A stretch of 64,000 nucleotides of DNA from Chlorokybus atmophyticus (GCA_009103225.1 RHPI01000385.1:56773-120772), one strand, 5' to 3'. Shown: positions 24,207 through 35,091, numbered from the stretch's first letter. Notes: generated from the sequence alone by a model not told the origin. Translations and numbers: made by a program.

Positions 24207-24466
24207 CCGCCGCCGCCGCTGCCGGGGCAGCTGCCAGAGCAAAAGATGCTCTGGCTATGGCGGCCGCTGCGTTAACAGCACCGCCAGGCGGCTGATATCG
24301 ATATGAGACTCATGTCTCACATCGATATCAGTGCGATAAGTTAACACTACATTAAGGCCATAAAGGCCCTGATACGGCTCAATTGGCTGTTTATTACCCC
24401 TTGGGACCCTTTTTTGTTTTAAGTAAATAAGGACGGGGAACCGCATAGCGGTAGCACCCCGTTACA
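24207..24466 (-). repeat. 3' LTR of the chromovirus
   Basis: Starts on the minus strand with TGTAACGGGGTGCTACCGC at 24466. Homology to the right LTR runs to at least about 24207 (GCCGCCGCCGCTG block). Contains a hairpin at 24292-24331. The left boundary is not resolved. Confidence 0.75.
24292..24331. repeat. LTR hairpin, 18-bp arms, TCAT loop
   Basis: Arms 24292-24309 and 24314-24331 with one mismatch. The same hairpin in the other LTR (30649-30688) has different arm bases. Confidence 0.85.
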
Positions 24467-24480
24467 TTCCCCCCCACTTA
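24467..24480 (-). promoter_or_regulatory. Polypurine tract of the chromovirus
   Basis: Minus-strand TAAGTGGGGGGGGAA directly before the LTR start TGTAAC. This is the expected plus-strand DNA primer of an LTR element. Confidence 0.8.
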
Positions 24481-24579
24481 GGTTTTAATGTCCTCAATTA
24501 AGGGCTAGCAAGGCCCCACCGTGAGCATTAAAAACCTGAGTAGAATGAGAACAAGGGCCGAAGCGGTAAAGATGTCTGC

Positions 24580-24865
24580 CAGCACCCTTTGATCGTCCGC
24601 GTACGGACACATCACTCCAGTACGCCCGAAGAATCTCTTGGCAGTTTGCAAGATTTCTTTCGGGTTCCCACGTGTTGTGTTTAACACCATACCCTTTCCA
24701 TTTCACTAAGTAAGTTGGCGCGCGTCTGCGTCGGGGCTTATGGTGACTCAGGATTGCTTCCACCTCGTACTCGAAAGTATTATCGCCATCCACTGCGACA
24801 AGGTGTGGAGGAGGTTGAACCCGACCATCTACACGGTACGGCTTCAGTACACTCACATGAAACAC
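24580..24865 (-). pseudogene. Chromovirus integrase tail with chromodomain
   Basis: Encodes the FHVSVLKPY segment at the end of integrase and then a chromodomain with YLVKWKGYG and HNTWEPERNL. The aromatic residues that bind methylated histone tails are present. In the family this domain directs insertion toward heterochromatin. This part is still an open frame of 123 codons running to 24494. Confidence 0.85.
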
Positions 24866-24999
24866 GTTATGTATACGTATGGATTATGGTAACTCCAAAC
24901 GATGCGCGTGAGTGCAGACCTGATCAACCACTTTCAAGGGGCTTATCCAGCGAGGGAAAAACGTTTGGGCACCCACTCCCTTGATGGGTATGTCTTAAG

Positions 25000-26000
25000 T
25001 GCTTAAAGGCACCGACTTGCCCACATCATAGTCGGCCTGCCTACGATGCTTATTAACTTGGGCTTTTTGTCTATCTGCGCGCAAACAGCTCTGTGTCAAC
25101 GCTAACCTGCCTTGCATGGCCGCAGCCATCTCGTGCGCTGCAGGCACGCGAGTCAAGTCGTTAGCCGGCAACTTAATACTCGCAGGACTTTGTGGATGCA
25201 CTCCGTAACTTAAGAAAAAGGGAGTTTCCTGCACACTCTTGCCATGCATTGTTAATCGCGAACGCAGCCATTGGAAGATAAATATTCCAATCGAACTACT
25301 TCAGACTCACATAATGCCGGGTGGTTTCCTTAATCACTTGATTGGCGCGTTCAGTCTGACCATCAGTTTGCGCATGATAAGCAGTACTCAAGTGCTGCTG
25401 TATCTGCAGGAAGTTGCATAGCGACTTTTAAATCTGAGCCACAAATCTCGGGTCACGGTCAGAGACAATGTTGCGAGGCAACCCATGCAACTTGAACACT
25501 GACCCGATAAAAAACCATCGCTAGATCACAGGAGCCCATCTCCGTACGGCAAGGAACAATGTGAACCATTTTGGTCAACGAACCACAAATACTGCAACCG
25601 CGGTATAACCCAACGCTGTCTCAGGGAGCTCAGTGATAAGGTCCATACTCACACTTTCCCCGTTATTGTCAGGAACTGGTAACGGCCGCAGTAGCCCAGC
25701 GGGCTTTTGACGTAACGGTTTGTCGTGTTGACATTTATCACACGTGTCCACATACCGCTTTACATCAGCAGGCAACAATGGCCACTAATACAACTGTTGC
25801 GCTGCCTTCGTGGTCTTGTGACTACCAAAGTGCCTAGCGTACGGTGGATCGTGTATATCTGCTATGCATTTTACACGCAGTTCAGCTTGGTCAGGTATCA
25901 CCAAACTATTGCTCAAATAATACAGATTGTCACGTTTGTAAAACTTACGAAAGTTGTCTGCAATAGAAAACCACGAGTCCAAAATGTACCCTTGTACAAT
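25000..26000 (-). pseudogene. Chromovirus integrase (zinc-binding and catalytic parts, frameshifted)
   Basis: The HHCC zinc site is visible: [14 protein letters not shown], then YVDTCDKCQHDK near 25760-25720. The core begins SVSMDLITELPE and is then thrown out of frame near 25585, where the expected Asp-Arg-Leu segment is lost. A later piece reads AYHAQTDGQTERANQ (about 25310-25360), the third catalytic region. The downstream domain continues to 24995. Several frame breaks are needed to connect these, so it is dead. Confidence 0.8.
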
Positions 26001-27486
26001 AGCTTGCACCAACTCATCATCAGAAGACAATATGCCGCGTGTCGCGAGTAATTGCGCGCGCATCACCGCCAGTAATAACGGGCAGCAACTTAAAGGGTCA
26101 GCCAAATTGGTTTTGCCCGGCCGATACACCCAATCAAAGGTGAACCTTGACAAAAACTCATTCCAGCGCGCTTTCCGTCTCGATAAGTTTTGCTGTGTTG
26201 AGAAATACCCTAGCGGGTTGTGATCAGTCACAACAGTGAACTGAATAACCTCTAAGTAACATCACCATGTCTGAAGAGCATGAACTATACCCGATAGTTC
26301 TTGCTCTGTCGTAGTGTAGTTCACCTCTGCAGGAATGAACTTCCTACTCTCATAAGCACAAGGTCTGCCATCTTGCAACAGTACCGCACTACACCTAAGT
26401 GTTGATGCGTCACTGACCACAGTGCAGTGTTTGTCCCAATTTCACAGTGCTAACACCGGCGCTGATATTAAAGCCAACTTCACCTTTTGCATAACAGCTT
26501 CTTGTTCTGTCGTCCAAGTGAACGGGGCATCTTTACGCAACAGTTTGGTCAAAGGCATGACAGCTATCTATTTTTTTCCCAACGATGAACTTGCGAAAGT
26601 AGTTTGCCAACCCTAAAAACGACCTTAGTTGATGGAAATTCTGAGGTTGGGGCCACTCTTTTACAACATGCACTTTGCGAGGGTCAGGCTTGATACCCGC
26701 ACCACTCACAATGTGACAAAGGAAGGGCAACTCCGTTCTACAACAAACGATGCTTGCCTCATCTTGCAAACACCGCTTCCAAGTGTTGCCTATGTGCTTC
26801 CTTTGTTTTACTGAAGACAATGATGTCATCCAGGTATATCATAACATGTTTACCAAGCATATCATTAAATGTTTTCTTCATTTCCTTCTGAAACACAGTG
26901 GGTGCATTAGTCAATCAAAAAGGTAACACTATGTATTGATAATGGCCCGTAGGTGTTTTGAACGCTGTCTTATAGACATCCGAAGGATGAATCCGGATTT
27001 GATGATAGCCACTTGTCAAGTGCAGCGTACTAAAGTACGCATTCCTTGACAACTCGTCAAATACATCATCAATCCTTGGCAATGGGTATCTGTTCTTTAC
27101 CGTGATTTTATTTAGAGCACGGTAATCCACACACATGCGCAACTTCCCATTCTTCTTCATAACAAAATGGGTGCGCCGAAGGGTGAAGAACTCGGTTCAA
27201 TCAATCCCTTTTTCAATAACTCTTCTATCTGTGTTTCCATTTCCCCCCTGTCACAAGGGCTCAACCCATATATAGGCCGAAATGGAGGCTCACTGTCAGG
27301 AATCAAAGGTATTGTGTGTCCGACACCTCGATTAGGGGGCAAGCCTGGCAATTCATCATCTGAGAACGCATCCGGAAACTTCTTAATGATGTCCGCCACA
27401 CCTTCTGTATTGCCAGGCACTACATCATCACTTGACGTTAAGTGCACTAGAAAAGCATGTGTGTTATTTCGTAACGCACGCTTCAC
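25990..27486 (-). pseudogene. Chromovirus reverse transcriptase and RNase H, with one nonsense codon and a frameshift
   Basis: RT segments: GLIEPSSSPFGAPILL (to 27157), then after a 1-nt frame change KLRMCVDYRALNKIT, RYPLPRIDDVFDEL and YIVLPF, where a TGA replaces the Gly of the usual LPFGLTNAP motif (about 26917). The frame then continues with the intact catalytic YLDD (near 26845-26835). RNase H follows ([35 protein letters not shown]). Most of the domain is still readable. Confidence 0.85.
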
Positions 27487-28010
27487 TTAAAGCGCCGTAA
27501 GTAAACGCAGGGACTGTTTGCTTGTATTCCAAGCTATGCGACCCCTGCACGGATAAAGTGATGCGCTTACGCCCCTTCTTTACTGTGCACAACCGTGCAG
27601 CAGTATTTAATGTCATAAACACTTGATCTTGCCATTCTTGACCAATTACCACATTAACACCATCTATATCAATGGGTACTACTATGAAAATTGGCTTGAT
27701 AACTACCAACCTTAACTGTCAATCTCACCTTTTACTGATAACGCACCCCCAGCACCAGCAGCTGAGAAGACTGAGGGTTTGCACGCTATCTTATTACGCA
27801 TAACCCATTTGTTTTCAACGAAGGTATGCGTTGCCCTAATGTCAACCAAGAACGAGCTAGTGATACCCTATGCCGTGCCTGTGAAGGTCCACAATAAAGA
27901 TACTACTCGACGTTGAAAGGTAGCCGATATTCCGTGATTGATGCGTGGGTTAATCAATACTGCTGACAACCGCACTGTCCCCGTCTCACGCTTTGAATTG
28001 TTTTAACACA
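27464..28010 (-). pseudogene. Chromovirus protease region, fragmented
   Basis: Between gag and RT. The readable part (27709-27464) contains FIVVPIDIDGVNVVIGQEW, the strand after the flap of retropepsins. The upstream active-site part near 27800-27860 is in other frames (LVDIR-like reading), so it is broken. Confidence 0.55.
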
Positions 28011-28329
28011 GTCCCCCCCGAGTATGCTTTAGCCACGGTCCATGATACTTGGGCACCATGACAACCACACTCAGTGTCGTGTGTTAAATTTGTAACTTAC
28101 ACAATGTGCGCAAAGCTTTTATTAGCATGTTAAACTCTACATGCATAAGCACACAAGCATTATCATCCACTTTTTCACTATCAAAAAGTGGCAGCTTGTC
28201 ATGTGCTTGCTATGCATGTGTCAGTACATGCACACGGGACAACTCATCAAACCAGTTTGCTGCCAGTACGTGTAGTACATGTAGTTGTAGCAACTGACCA
28301 CCAGCTGCCACATCAGTCACGACGTAATC

Positions 28330-28625
28330 CTATTCAACCTTCTTCGCCTTGCCCTTCCCCTTGGTTGGGCATTTCTTGCAATGTGACCCGGCTGATGACA
28401 CACATAACATGCGCGTGCCGCCGAAGGCGCACCGCCAGCAGCTGCTGCAGGTGTGAATGTTTTGGCTTCCTCGGGCGCATGCGCACTTGGTGGGGGGAAT
28501 TGCTGTGATTGAACAAAACGGCAAGTCAAATGAAGTCTCCCTCCCCAATTTCCCTTTATAGTGGTAAAATCCACCTTCACCTTTATCATTTTGATACAAG
28601 TGGTATATATATATAACTACCCCGG

Positions 28626-28663
<38 letters not shown>

Positions 28664-28990
28664 CCGGTAGTGCCGTTGTATGCAGCTGTTGGTGCATGCG
28701 TCATGCATGCATTGCGGCACGTGAGACCATTTGAGGCAGTTTTAGGTTATATTCTTTACAAACGCAGGGCAGGGCGCCTCGTGTCGTCGTAGTCTAGCTG
28801 GTCCATGGTTAGGTCACATGATGTTGCTTGCCAACCCATTTGGTTCTGTCGCGCAGGTTCGGAGCTCGGCGATGGAGAGACGAAACGAGTGTGCTTTGGC
28901 TCTTTTGGTTTTTCGCCGCGAACTGCGGCCATAACATTTCTGGTTAGATCACGCATTAAGATTAATCTCCTTATTACATGATCCAACCAA
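28330..28990 (-). pseudogene. Chromovirus gag with disrupted zinc knuckle
   Basis: A CX2CX4H start (CYVCHQPGH) is followed in one frame by a non-Cys residue; the final Cys and the basic Lys-rich tail (KKCPTKGKGKAKKVE, stop TAG) are in the next frame, so a 1-nt slip breaks the knuckle near 28385. Upstream part 28986-28756 contains MDHVIRRLILMRDLTRNV. A (TA)n tract (28606-28665) interrupts the region. Confidence 0.6.
28606..28667. repeat. (TA)n tract with palindromic CCGGTATA ends
   Basis: Long TATATA run bounded by CCGGTATAT and ATATACCGG. Inside the gag remnant. Confidence 0.9.
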
Positions 28991-30470
28991 AGATAAATTT
29001 AAGATGTGGCTATTATTAAGTTCAAGAAAAGACGGATACCGAACTTAATGCACACCAGGTGATTGACCTTAATGGCAGCTCGATACGAAACAAAGTTGTG
29101 GCTGCAGCCGCAAAGAGTGCAAAAATGGACTCCAACATATCGGATACATTGCTTGCATATGGATCCCTTAAGTTATAGCTGCATTTCCAATTGATTTGTG
29201 GGCAAGGCCGAACTGTTGGGGGGCCATTTCTACCAATGCGCCGCCACCGCCGCCGCCGCCAAAGTAATGCAGCAGCAAGAGCACTTGCTGGCTTCTCAGC
29301 CTTGGGCGTTGCAGCCCAATCGAGTATTGTTTAGGCCTGGTCTAAGGTGACAGAGTAGAGGTGACAGGAAGCACCTACACTTGTCAGATGGTAACTGGCT
29401 TCAGATCAGGCTAACAAGATGTTTGCTGTTTTGCAACAAAGATGGTCATGGTAAGGAAGTCGTATGTGAGGCTATTGCCTTATTCACATGCATACAGGTG
29501 TCCACACGGGGTGGGGGGTGGGGGGGGGGCAAGTCAGTGTCACACATACAGACACGGCTGCATGCCGTTACAACTGCATTGCATTCGTCGTACATACAGC
29601 TGCACCCCAGCACCAGCATTGCTTGTACAATTCGAGATGCTTGACCCAACTTGTAAGAAAGACGCCGTGGTGAGACTCTGGCAACCCTATGTCGTTGGCT
29701 TTGCAATTTGAAGGAAGAGGAGGGGAGAGGAAGGAGGGAGGTAGCGAGAGCAGGAGAGGGAGAGGGAGGGTGTGCTGCATTGCGTTGTGTTATTAATGTT
29801 GCCCAATGCCGTGCTGCAACCGACGCTGATAATATAAGTGTTACTATGTTTGTTTGCATGCATGCATGGCTGACGGGGTGGCGGCGGTAGTTGTAGACTC
29901 AGCGATAGCGTGGCATGAGAGGTTCTGTAGCAGCTCGCGATCGGCTGATATGTAGTGAGAATGCTGTATAATATGTGATGTGCACATGTATCATGTTCGG
30001 CATGTTTCACAAATGTTGCTGCCGCAAGTCCCCTTTACGTTTTTGTGTACGTGAGCGCAGTGTTACGTGGGTGGTAGATGATGCATACGATTGAGCAATG
30101 CAGTGTAGCTGAATGCATTGTGGTACATTTAATAATGGTTCGTGCTGATATTGATGCATATTGAACTATGTCGTATTGTGAGGGAGCATATTTGCAATTG
30201 ATAACTGTGCTTTCCGCACAATAGCAATCCGCGCATGCTCCACTATGTTTGAGGCAAGACGCAGTAAATAAAGTATACATCAAGCGCTTTGAAGTGGAGC
30301 CAGCGATCCACAATCATGAAAATTGATGCAGACGCAACCACATGCGCATGCCCCTTGCTTTAATATTAAAAATTGAAGAAAGATGTGCTGTCATTGCACA
30401 GTTCAAGCCATTGTAAAGCTACCTTAGAAGCTGCAACCGGCTGACGATAGTATTCAAGCTTCTGTCATAA
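28991..30470. other. Left-over gag/leader region of the chromovirus plus unassigned sequence
   Basis: Should hold the gag start and the primer-binding site, but no clean TGG-starting primer site could be found next to the right LTR. GA-rich and microsatellite stretches (29705-29770). Possibly includes another insertion. Confidence 0.3.
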
Positions 30471-30507
30471 TGTACGGAGGGGTGCTACGGTAGCACCCCT
30501 CCGTACA
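30471..30507. repeat. Perfect palindrome, 18-bp arms around one base
   Basis: TGTACGGAGGGGTGCTAC, centre base 30489, then its reverse complement. Each arm resembles the first bases of the chromovirus LTR (TGTAACGGGGTGCTACCG). Confidence 0.95.
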
Positions 30508-30565
30508 TCACTGCTACCGCCCCCTCTAATCCCCTACCCCAACACCGCCATCAGCCGCGTCGCCG

Positions 30566-30834
30566 ACACCGCCGCCGCTAGGGGCCACTGCCGGAGCAGA
30601 AGATCCCCTGGCTATGGCGGCCGCTGCATTAGCAGTGTCGCCATACAGCTGATATTAATACGAGACTCATGTCTCGTATCGATATCAGCGTTACAGACAA
30701 GTAACACTACATTAGGGCCTTCACACTAGGTTAACGGCCCTAATACGGCTTGATTGGCTGTATATACCCGTTGAGACCCTTATGTAATTCTAAATAAGGG
30801 CGGGGAACCTCTATAGAGGTAGCACTCTGTTACA
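30566..30834 (-). repeat. 5' LTR (or related LTR) of the chromovirus
   Basis: Begins TGTAACAGAGTGCTACC at 30834 on the minus strand and is collinear with the left LTR down to about 30566. Contains the hairpin 30649-30688 (perfect except two positions). Its inner boundary is not clear. Confidence 0.7.
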
Positions 30835-33413
30835 CATGAGCTGTGACGGTGCTCGTGCCGTGTCACCCGTGAGTTGGTCCAATCAACAACCCTCTTACCA
30901 AGACACGGCATTCACACGAGAATCTTGCCCCCTCTGCCAAGCACACACGCGCGCCCCGCCACTCGCGTACGCACGCGCACGTGCTCGAAGCTACACACCG
31001 ACTTGTGTAGCGCCTTGAATCGTCACACAAGAAAGCACACACCAGTGGACACACGCTAGCAACCCCTGCTAACCACCACCAAGCTTGCACACCAGAAACT
31101 AGGGAGCTAAAGGTTGTATTGCAAACCGTAGAATGTCACTTTTATACCTACTAGTCTGCACATGCTACTGTTAGACGATTCTAGCGCTAGACGGAACTAG
31201 AAGCTAAGATATTCTTGCAGAATCTTGTAGTACACTTCTAGACCTTTCCGACGCACCAAAGATCTCATCATTTGCTGCTCATATGGTCAAGTTATACTAC
31301 TTGGCGCCAGGCCCTTTCAGAAATCTGGTCGAGCCCTTCTCGACTGGCCCTCCGTTTTCTGGCGTCTTCCAGACTGGCCCTGGGCCGGTCGATATCTGCG
31401 GCAGACTCGCAACTCGCCGATATCCGCCACAAGTCATGAAAAACATGGTATCTCACAAATAAGGCCTAAAATGGCCATGCAAATCACGAAATTTGGCCTT
31501 GACTATTACATGAGCACTCGTTGCCATGAGCACTCAACACATGCAGCGTTGTCCTCAGCAGACTGCTGAGGACTACAAGCATTCAGGCATACACGCATCC
31601 ACGGGGGCTACTCTGTACAAACAAGCGGATGCTCTGTGTATACATGTATACCCAATCGTATGTACACCTGTGCAAGACGAGGGAGGCTGTGCCATTGCCA
31701 CATCGTGGCGCCCCTGTGACTAGGGAGCGGATCATTATGCCAACAGATGGCAGGACGTAGGGTGGCAAAGCAACCTTTCGGGCATTACTTTTGTCCACCA
31801 TGGGCAGAGCTTCCACGTAAAGATTTTGTGTCTGACGCGACAGGTGTACGAACAGGCCAAAGGGAATGAACAACCAGGGAAGGGTATTTTGGGAGTAGGA
31901 CACCATCGCCGCTCCGCACCCTTCAACCAAAGCAGAAGAGGATCTATAAGTCAACGGGAATTAGGCTAATTGGAGTCCTCGCTACATACTGATTTATCAT
32001 TAGGCGCTGACACCTCATATCGCATCTCCACATTTTTACCACTTTAGGTACATGTGTTGTTGAACGCGGTGGCCACGCCTATGGAGAGGGGTTCAGTACA
32101 CGGAGAAGGACATGGCGGGCCGATCATGCCCCAATCATAGTCTATGAGATTGCTCACCAACGGGGCTACCGCAGTGACTGGACCACTCACACACAAGGGG
32201 TTAAGCTCCCCTTATGCTCAATGTGGCCTGCACTTACTACAGGCACTTCCTCGCGCTTAGGCCATACATATTATTGAGGCGCTGCGGCCATGCTAGCTGC
32301 TAGAGCCTCCCTCGTCGCACCTACACCAGGTCAGACATAATGCTGACGCCTGGGCCGGCGCCTTAGCTCCTCCTGGAGGGGCCCTCGCGAGCTCATACGC
32401 GTTGGACCTGCTCACCCCCGACATCATGCACGACCATATGTAAGCGGCCAAGGCAAACCCTGCCTTAAAAGACCGCCACCTCAGCTATTGTGATGCAGTG
32501 TTGGAATTAGATACACATCCCAATCGACTGCAATCATTATCAACGACTTAGAAGCCTCAATAGCTTCACGAGCGAATCAACGGAGCGGATGTCAGAAGAC
32601 AGACAGCTACGGCAATTACAATTGTTAGGATTGCACAGTGGTAGAGGTACTCAGCTAGCATTCTCAACTAGTCAATTCATCTTGCAAGTTTCTCTCTTTC
32701 TCGTTCACTATCGATACATTGTTGACTCTTAGCGTTTTGCCCGTACCTTGTGGTTAGCTTAAGAGTTGATACTATTTGCTTCAACTTTGTTGCAACAGCA
32801 AGTTCCTGACCTGGAAGAGTGTGAGCATTGTGAGAGTATGTTGATGTGGTGAGCATAGTGCATGCCTTCGAGAAGCCTGCCGTCATCTCACATACATTGC
32901 GGTCAACCCAATGCTGCTACGTTATCCACAGCCGACCGTGATCTTTCTACACTTGTAACCGATACGGCACTGTGCACTGCTAGCCGTACTACAGTCAAGA
33001 TGCATGCAGGGAGCAATGAGAGTGACTTAGCACCAACTCCGAGTGATTCGTTCTGTGCACCTTCACGGGATCACCGTATTGTGAATGCATGACATGCAAT
33101 GAGTGTTTCCAGCTTGTAAGTTTTACAACTACAAGTGGAACAACCGTTGTGCCAAACTTCATCATTGCCTTTTCACACACTTCCCCACTATCACAGATGG
33201 TAGGGGAGCGAGCTGTCCTGGTCAACATTCGTTTTTCACATTTCATAATCACATTTGAGGCACGGCCGGGTCTTTGACACACACCGAGCAACATCTCTAC
33301 TGCACATGGAGCACAAGGTCTACACATGCACATTTACACATGTAAAGTTATTCACCAGAGTCCGGGCCTACGTCCTCTTCAGAATCAGGAGGCTTGGTGT
33401 GCCATCGCATTAT
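30835..33413. other. Repeat-rich spacer with unassigned degenerate frames
   Basis: No intact gene. A minus-strand frame 31954-31583 and plus-strand fragments around 32040-32460 look like decayed coding sequence (one reads HNADAWAGALAPP), perhaps from another retroelement, but I cannot name it. A Cys-rich minus frame at 33333-32995 is also unassigned. Confidence 0.3.
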
Positions 33414-33418
33414 GGAGC
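33414..33418. repeat. Target-site duplication, left copy (GGAGC)
   Basis: Identical to 33956-33960 on the other side of the TRIM. Confidence 0.85.
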
Positions 33419-33498
33419 TGTAACGGGAAGGTACATTAAGATTACCACAACTCGACCATTAAAGCACCAAGTCTTTTGTGGTCGAGTGGGCTGTGACA
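33419..33498 (+). repeat. TRIM 5' LTR, 80 bp
   Basis: Contains a 9-bp inverted pair ACTCGACCA / TGGTCGAGT, broken in the 3' copy. Confidence 0.9.
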
Positions 33499-33499
33499 T

Positions 33500-33512
33500 T
33501 GGTCATCGGAGC
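33500..33512 (+). promoter_or_regulatory. Primer-binding site of the TRIM
   Basis: TGGTCATCGGAGC. It starts with TGG, the complement of the tRNA CCA end, and has the general shape of the TGGTATCAGAGC site used with initiator tRNA-Met, but the tRNA is not identified. Confidence 0.6.
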
Positions 33513-33862
33513 TTGAGGACCGGGCTCGATTCCTGCCTTGCACACGAATTCCGCGGTCGTTGTTTTCTCCATCCAATAACAGCGTAAATGGTCACTTTAT
33601 GAGTGCCATCATCGATGGGTCGCGACTTGTCTACTGGCAGTCGCGCCGAACTGACCAGTTCAGTCGGCGCGGCAGGGCGCGACCTGCCTATCGCGGCGAC
33701 GCGACCTGTGGGGCCGGCAGCGGCGCGCTATGCGCGCGCTGACCGGTATGGGCCTAAATTGGCCGGTCCTTGGATGGTGGGGCCGGTGACCGACCCTAAA
33801 TCAGACCCCTGGGAAGATTCCCCAGCTGATGGGCGCCAGCTGCCGAGGACGTCAGCATTCTT

Positions 33863-33875
33863 AAGTGAGGGGGAA
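33863..33875 (+). promoter_or_regulatory. Polypurine tract of the TRIM
   Basis: AAGTGAGGGGGAA immediately before the 3' LTR; layout equals that of the chromovirus at 24467-24480. Confidence 0.85.
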
Positions 33876-33955
33876 TGTAACGGGAAGGTACATTAAAATT
33901 ACCACAAATCGATCATAAAAGCACCAAGTCTTTTGTGGTCGAGTGGGCTGTGACA
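33876..33955 (+). repeat. TRIM 3' LTR, 80 bp
   Basis: Followed by the right copy of GGAGC (33956-33960). Confidence 0.9.
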
Positions 33956-33960
33956 GGAGC

Positions 33961-35091
33961 GGGGCAGTGCAGGGCAACCTCGTACACAACGTTGTTGCTC
34001 ACACCAAGCGCACGCGTGTACTCAGCCAGGCTCACTAGATTGGCACAACCCTCTGCATATCCAGGAAGGAGGACACTACGGACAAATCACTCAAATTGGG
34101 TGGCAACAGCGTTACGTAGCCCCTCCCACCCAGAAGTAAGGTGTGGTAGAGTAACTGTCAGACCTATCCTCCACTGTCGGTTCATACATGCGCATGGGTA
34201 TGGGTGTGCAAGAACAATGGAGGGGGGACCAGCATGTTGGCGTGTATAATATAGTATGCAAGGATTACCAGCAAGGCCACCTGCCAGTCAACTATCGCAC
34301 GAGCGGGGGCGATTGGATTACCACGACTGTACCGCCCCAGCACGGCTCTGTTACCTCCACTTCTTCCTGCACATTTGCTGTGAGGAGGCCGGCGCTCGTG
34401 GGTCTTTTTTTTTTTTTTCTTAAGCCCCACCCCTGCGATATTACACATATTACTGCATCGTTGCCATCGTGGACAAGGTGCCCCACATGCACGAGCCCAA
34501 GATGCACAGTTTAAGGCATGAGAAATGTGTTTATCTTCATGCCCAAGAAGTAGGACTCAGATTTCACATTTACAAGTGGATATCGAGCACCAGCAGACAC
34601 GACGGCTATCAGCACGACACTTCCGTTGCAGTCGCCCAGCCAACCTTGACATGAACTTATCTGCACAATGATGGCACATCTTTCCTCATTCTCCAATCTT
34701 CAATCAAGGACCATGCGCAGGTGGCTGCATCCGCAATGCATTGGGAGTTGCAAAGCAGGCTCCTGCACAAGTACCACAGAAAAGTCAATGACATATATGA
34801 CAATCAACATGCGCACACATAGCTGAGGTACCGAGATATACACACTTGCAATGCACAACCCGATTACATGCACCACGCCCGCATGCGCACAGCGTCACGC
34901 ATCAAGGTGTGCATGGTGTGCACTCTATGCGTTTCTGGAGAAGTTAGAGTACCTACCCCGCAACACGCAACCAGCAGCAGAGTGCGAATCATGCAGAACT
35001 CAGCTCAGTCCAACCAACAACTTACCAAGGCAATGTGCTTGATAAATGCAATCCAGCACAAAAACTAACCACACACTGAACCTACAGCTAG
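33961..35091. other. Spacer, no certain gene
   Basis: Contains a T14 run (34405-34418). Frames on both strands (for example plus 34469-34654) have coding-like composition but no family that I recognise; they may be decayed transposon sequence. The TRIM's flanks, read together on the minus strand, also look weakly coding. Confidence 0.3.

Larger units (their letters stand above)
24200..30834 (-). mobile_element. Decayed Ty3/gypsy chromovirus, about 6.6 kb, LTR-like sequence at both ends
   Basis: Right-to-left order on the minus strand: LTR (30834 inward), gag with a zinc knuckle, aspartic protease region, reverse transcriptase, RNase H, integrase (HHCC and core), chromodomain, polypurine tract, LTR (24466 outward). 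This is the standard chromovirus order. Both LTRs begin TGTAAC and share long blocks including a hairpin. The coding region is broken by at least one nonsense codon and several frameshifts, so the copy cannot make its own proteins. The outer-left and inner-right LTR boundaries and a target duplication could not be fixed; the LTRs are quite diverged, which suggests age or recombination between copies. Confidence 0.85.
33419..33955 (+). mobile_element. TRIM: terminal-repeat retrotransposon in miniature, 537 bp
   Basis: Two 80-bp direct repeats at 33419-33498 and 33876-33955 (four differences, 95% identical), each starting TGTAACGGG and ending TGTGACA. A primer-site-like TGGTCATCGGAGC begins at 33500, one base after the left LTR. 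A polypurine tract AAGTGAGGGGGAA ends at 33875 against the right LTR. A 5-bp target duplication GGAGC flanks it. The 377-bp interior is GC-rich with no polymerase. So it is a complete non-autonomous LTR element that must have used another element's proteins. The chromovirus next door has the same LTR start and the same polypurine-tract layout and is the natural candidate family. Confidence 0.9.

Noticed and set aside
28606-28667. Repeat array resembling a CRISPR or terminator
   Set aside because: It is a simple (TA)n tract; there are no spacers, and the genome is eukaryotic.
33514-33545. tRNA-like T-arm (GGGCTCGATTCC) inside the TRIM
   Set aside because: No acceptor stem, D-arm or anticodon arm could be folded around it. 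The TGG start is better explained as the primer-binding site.
34405-34418. T14 run as the tail of a LINE or SINE in minus orientation
   Set aside because: No target duplication, reverse transcriptase or SINE promoter found next to it.
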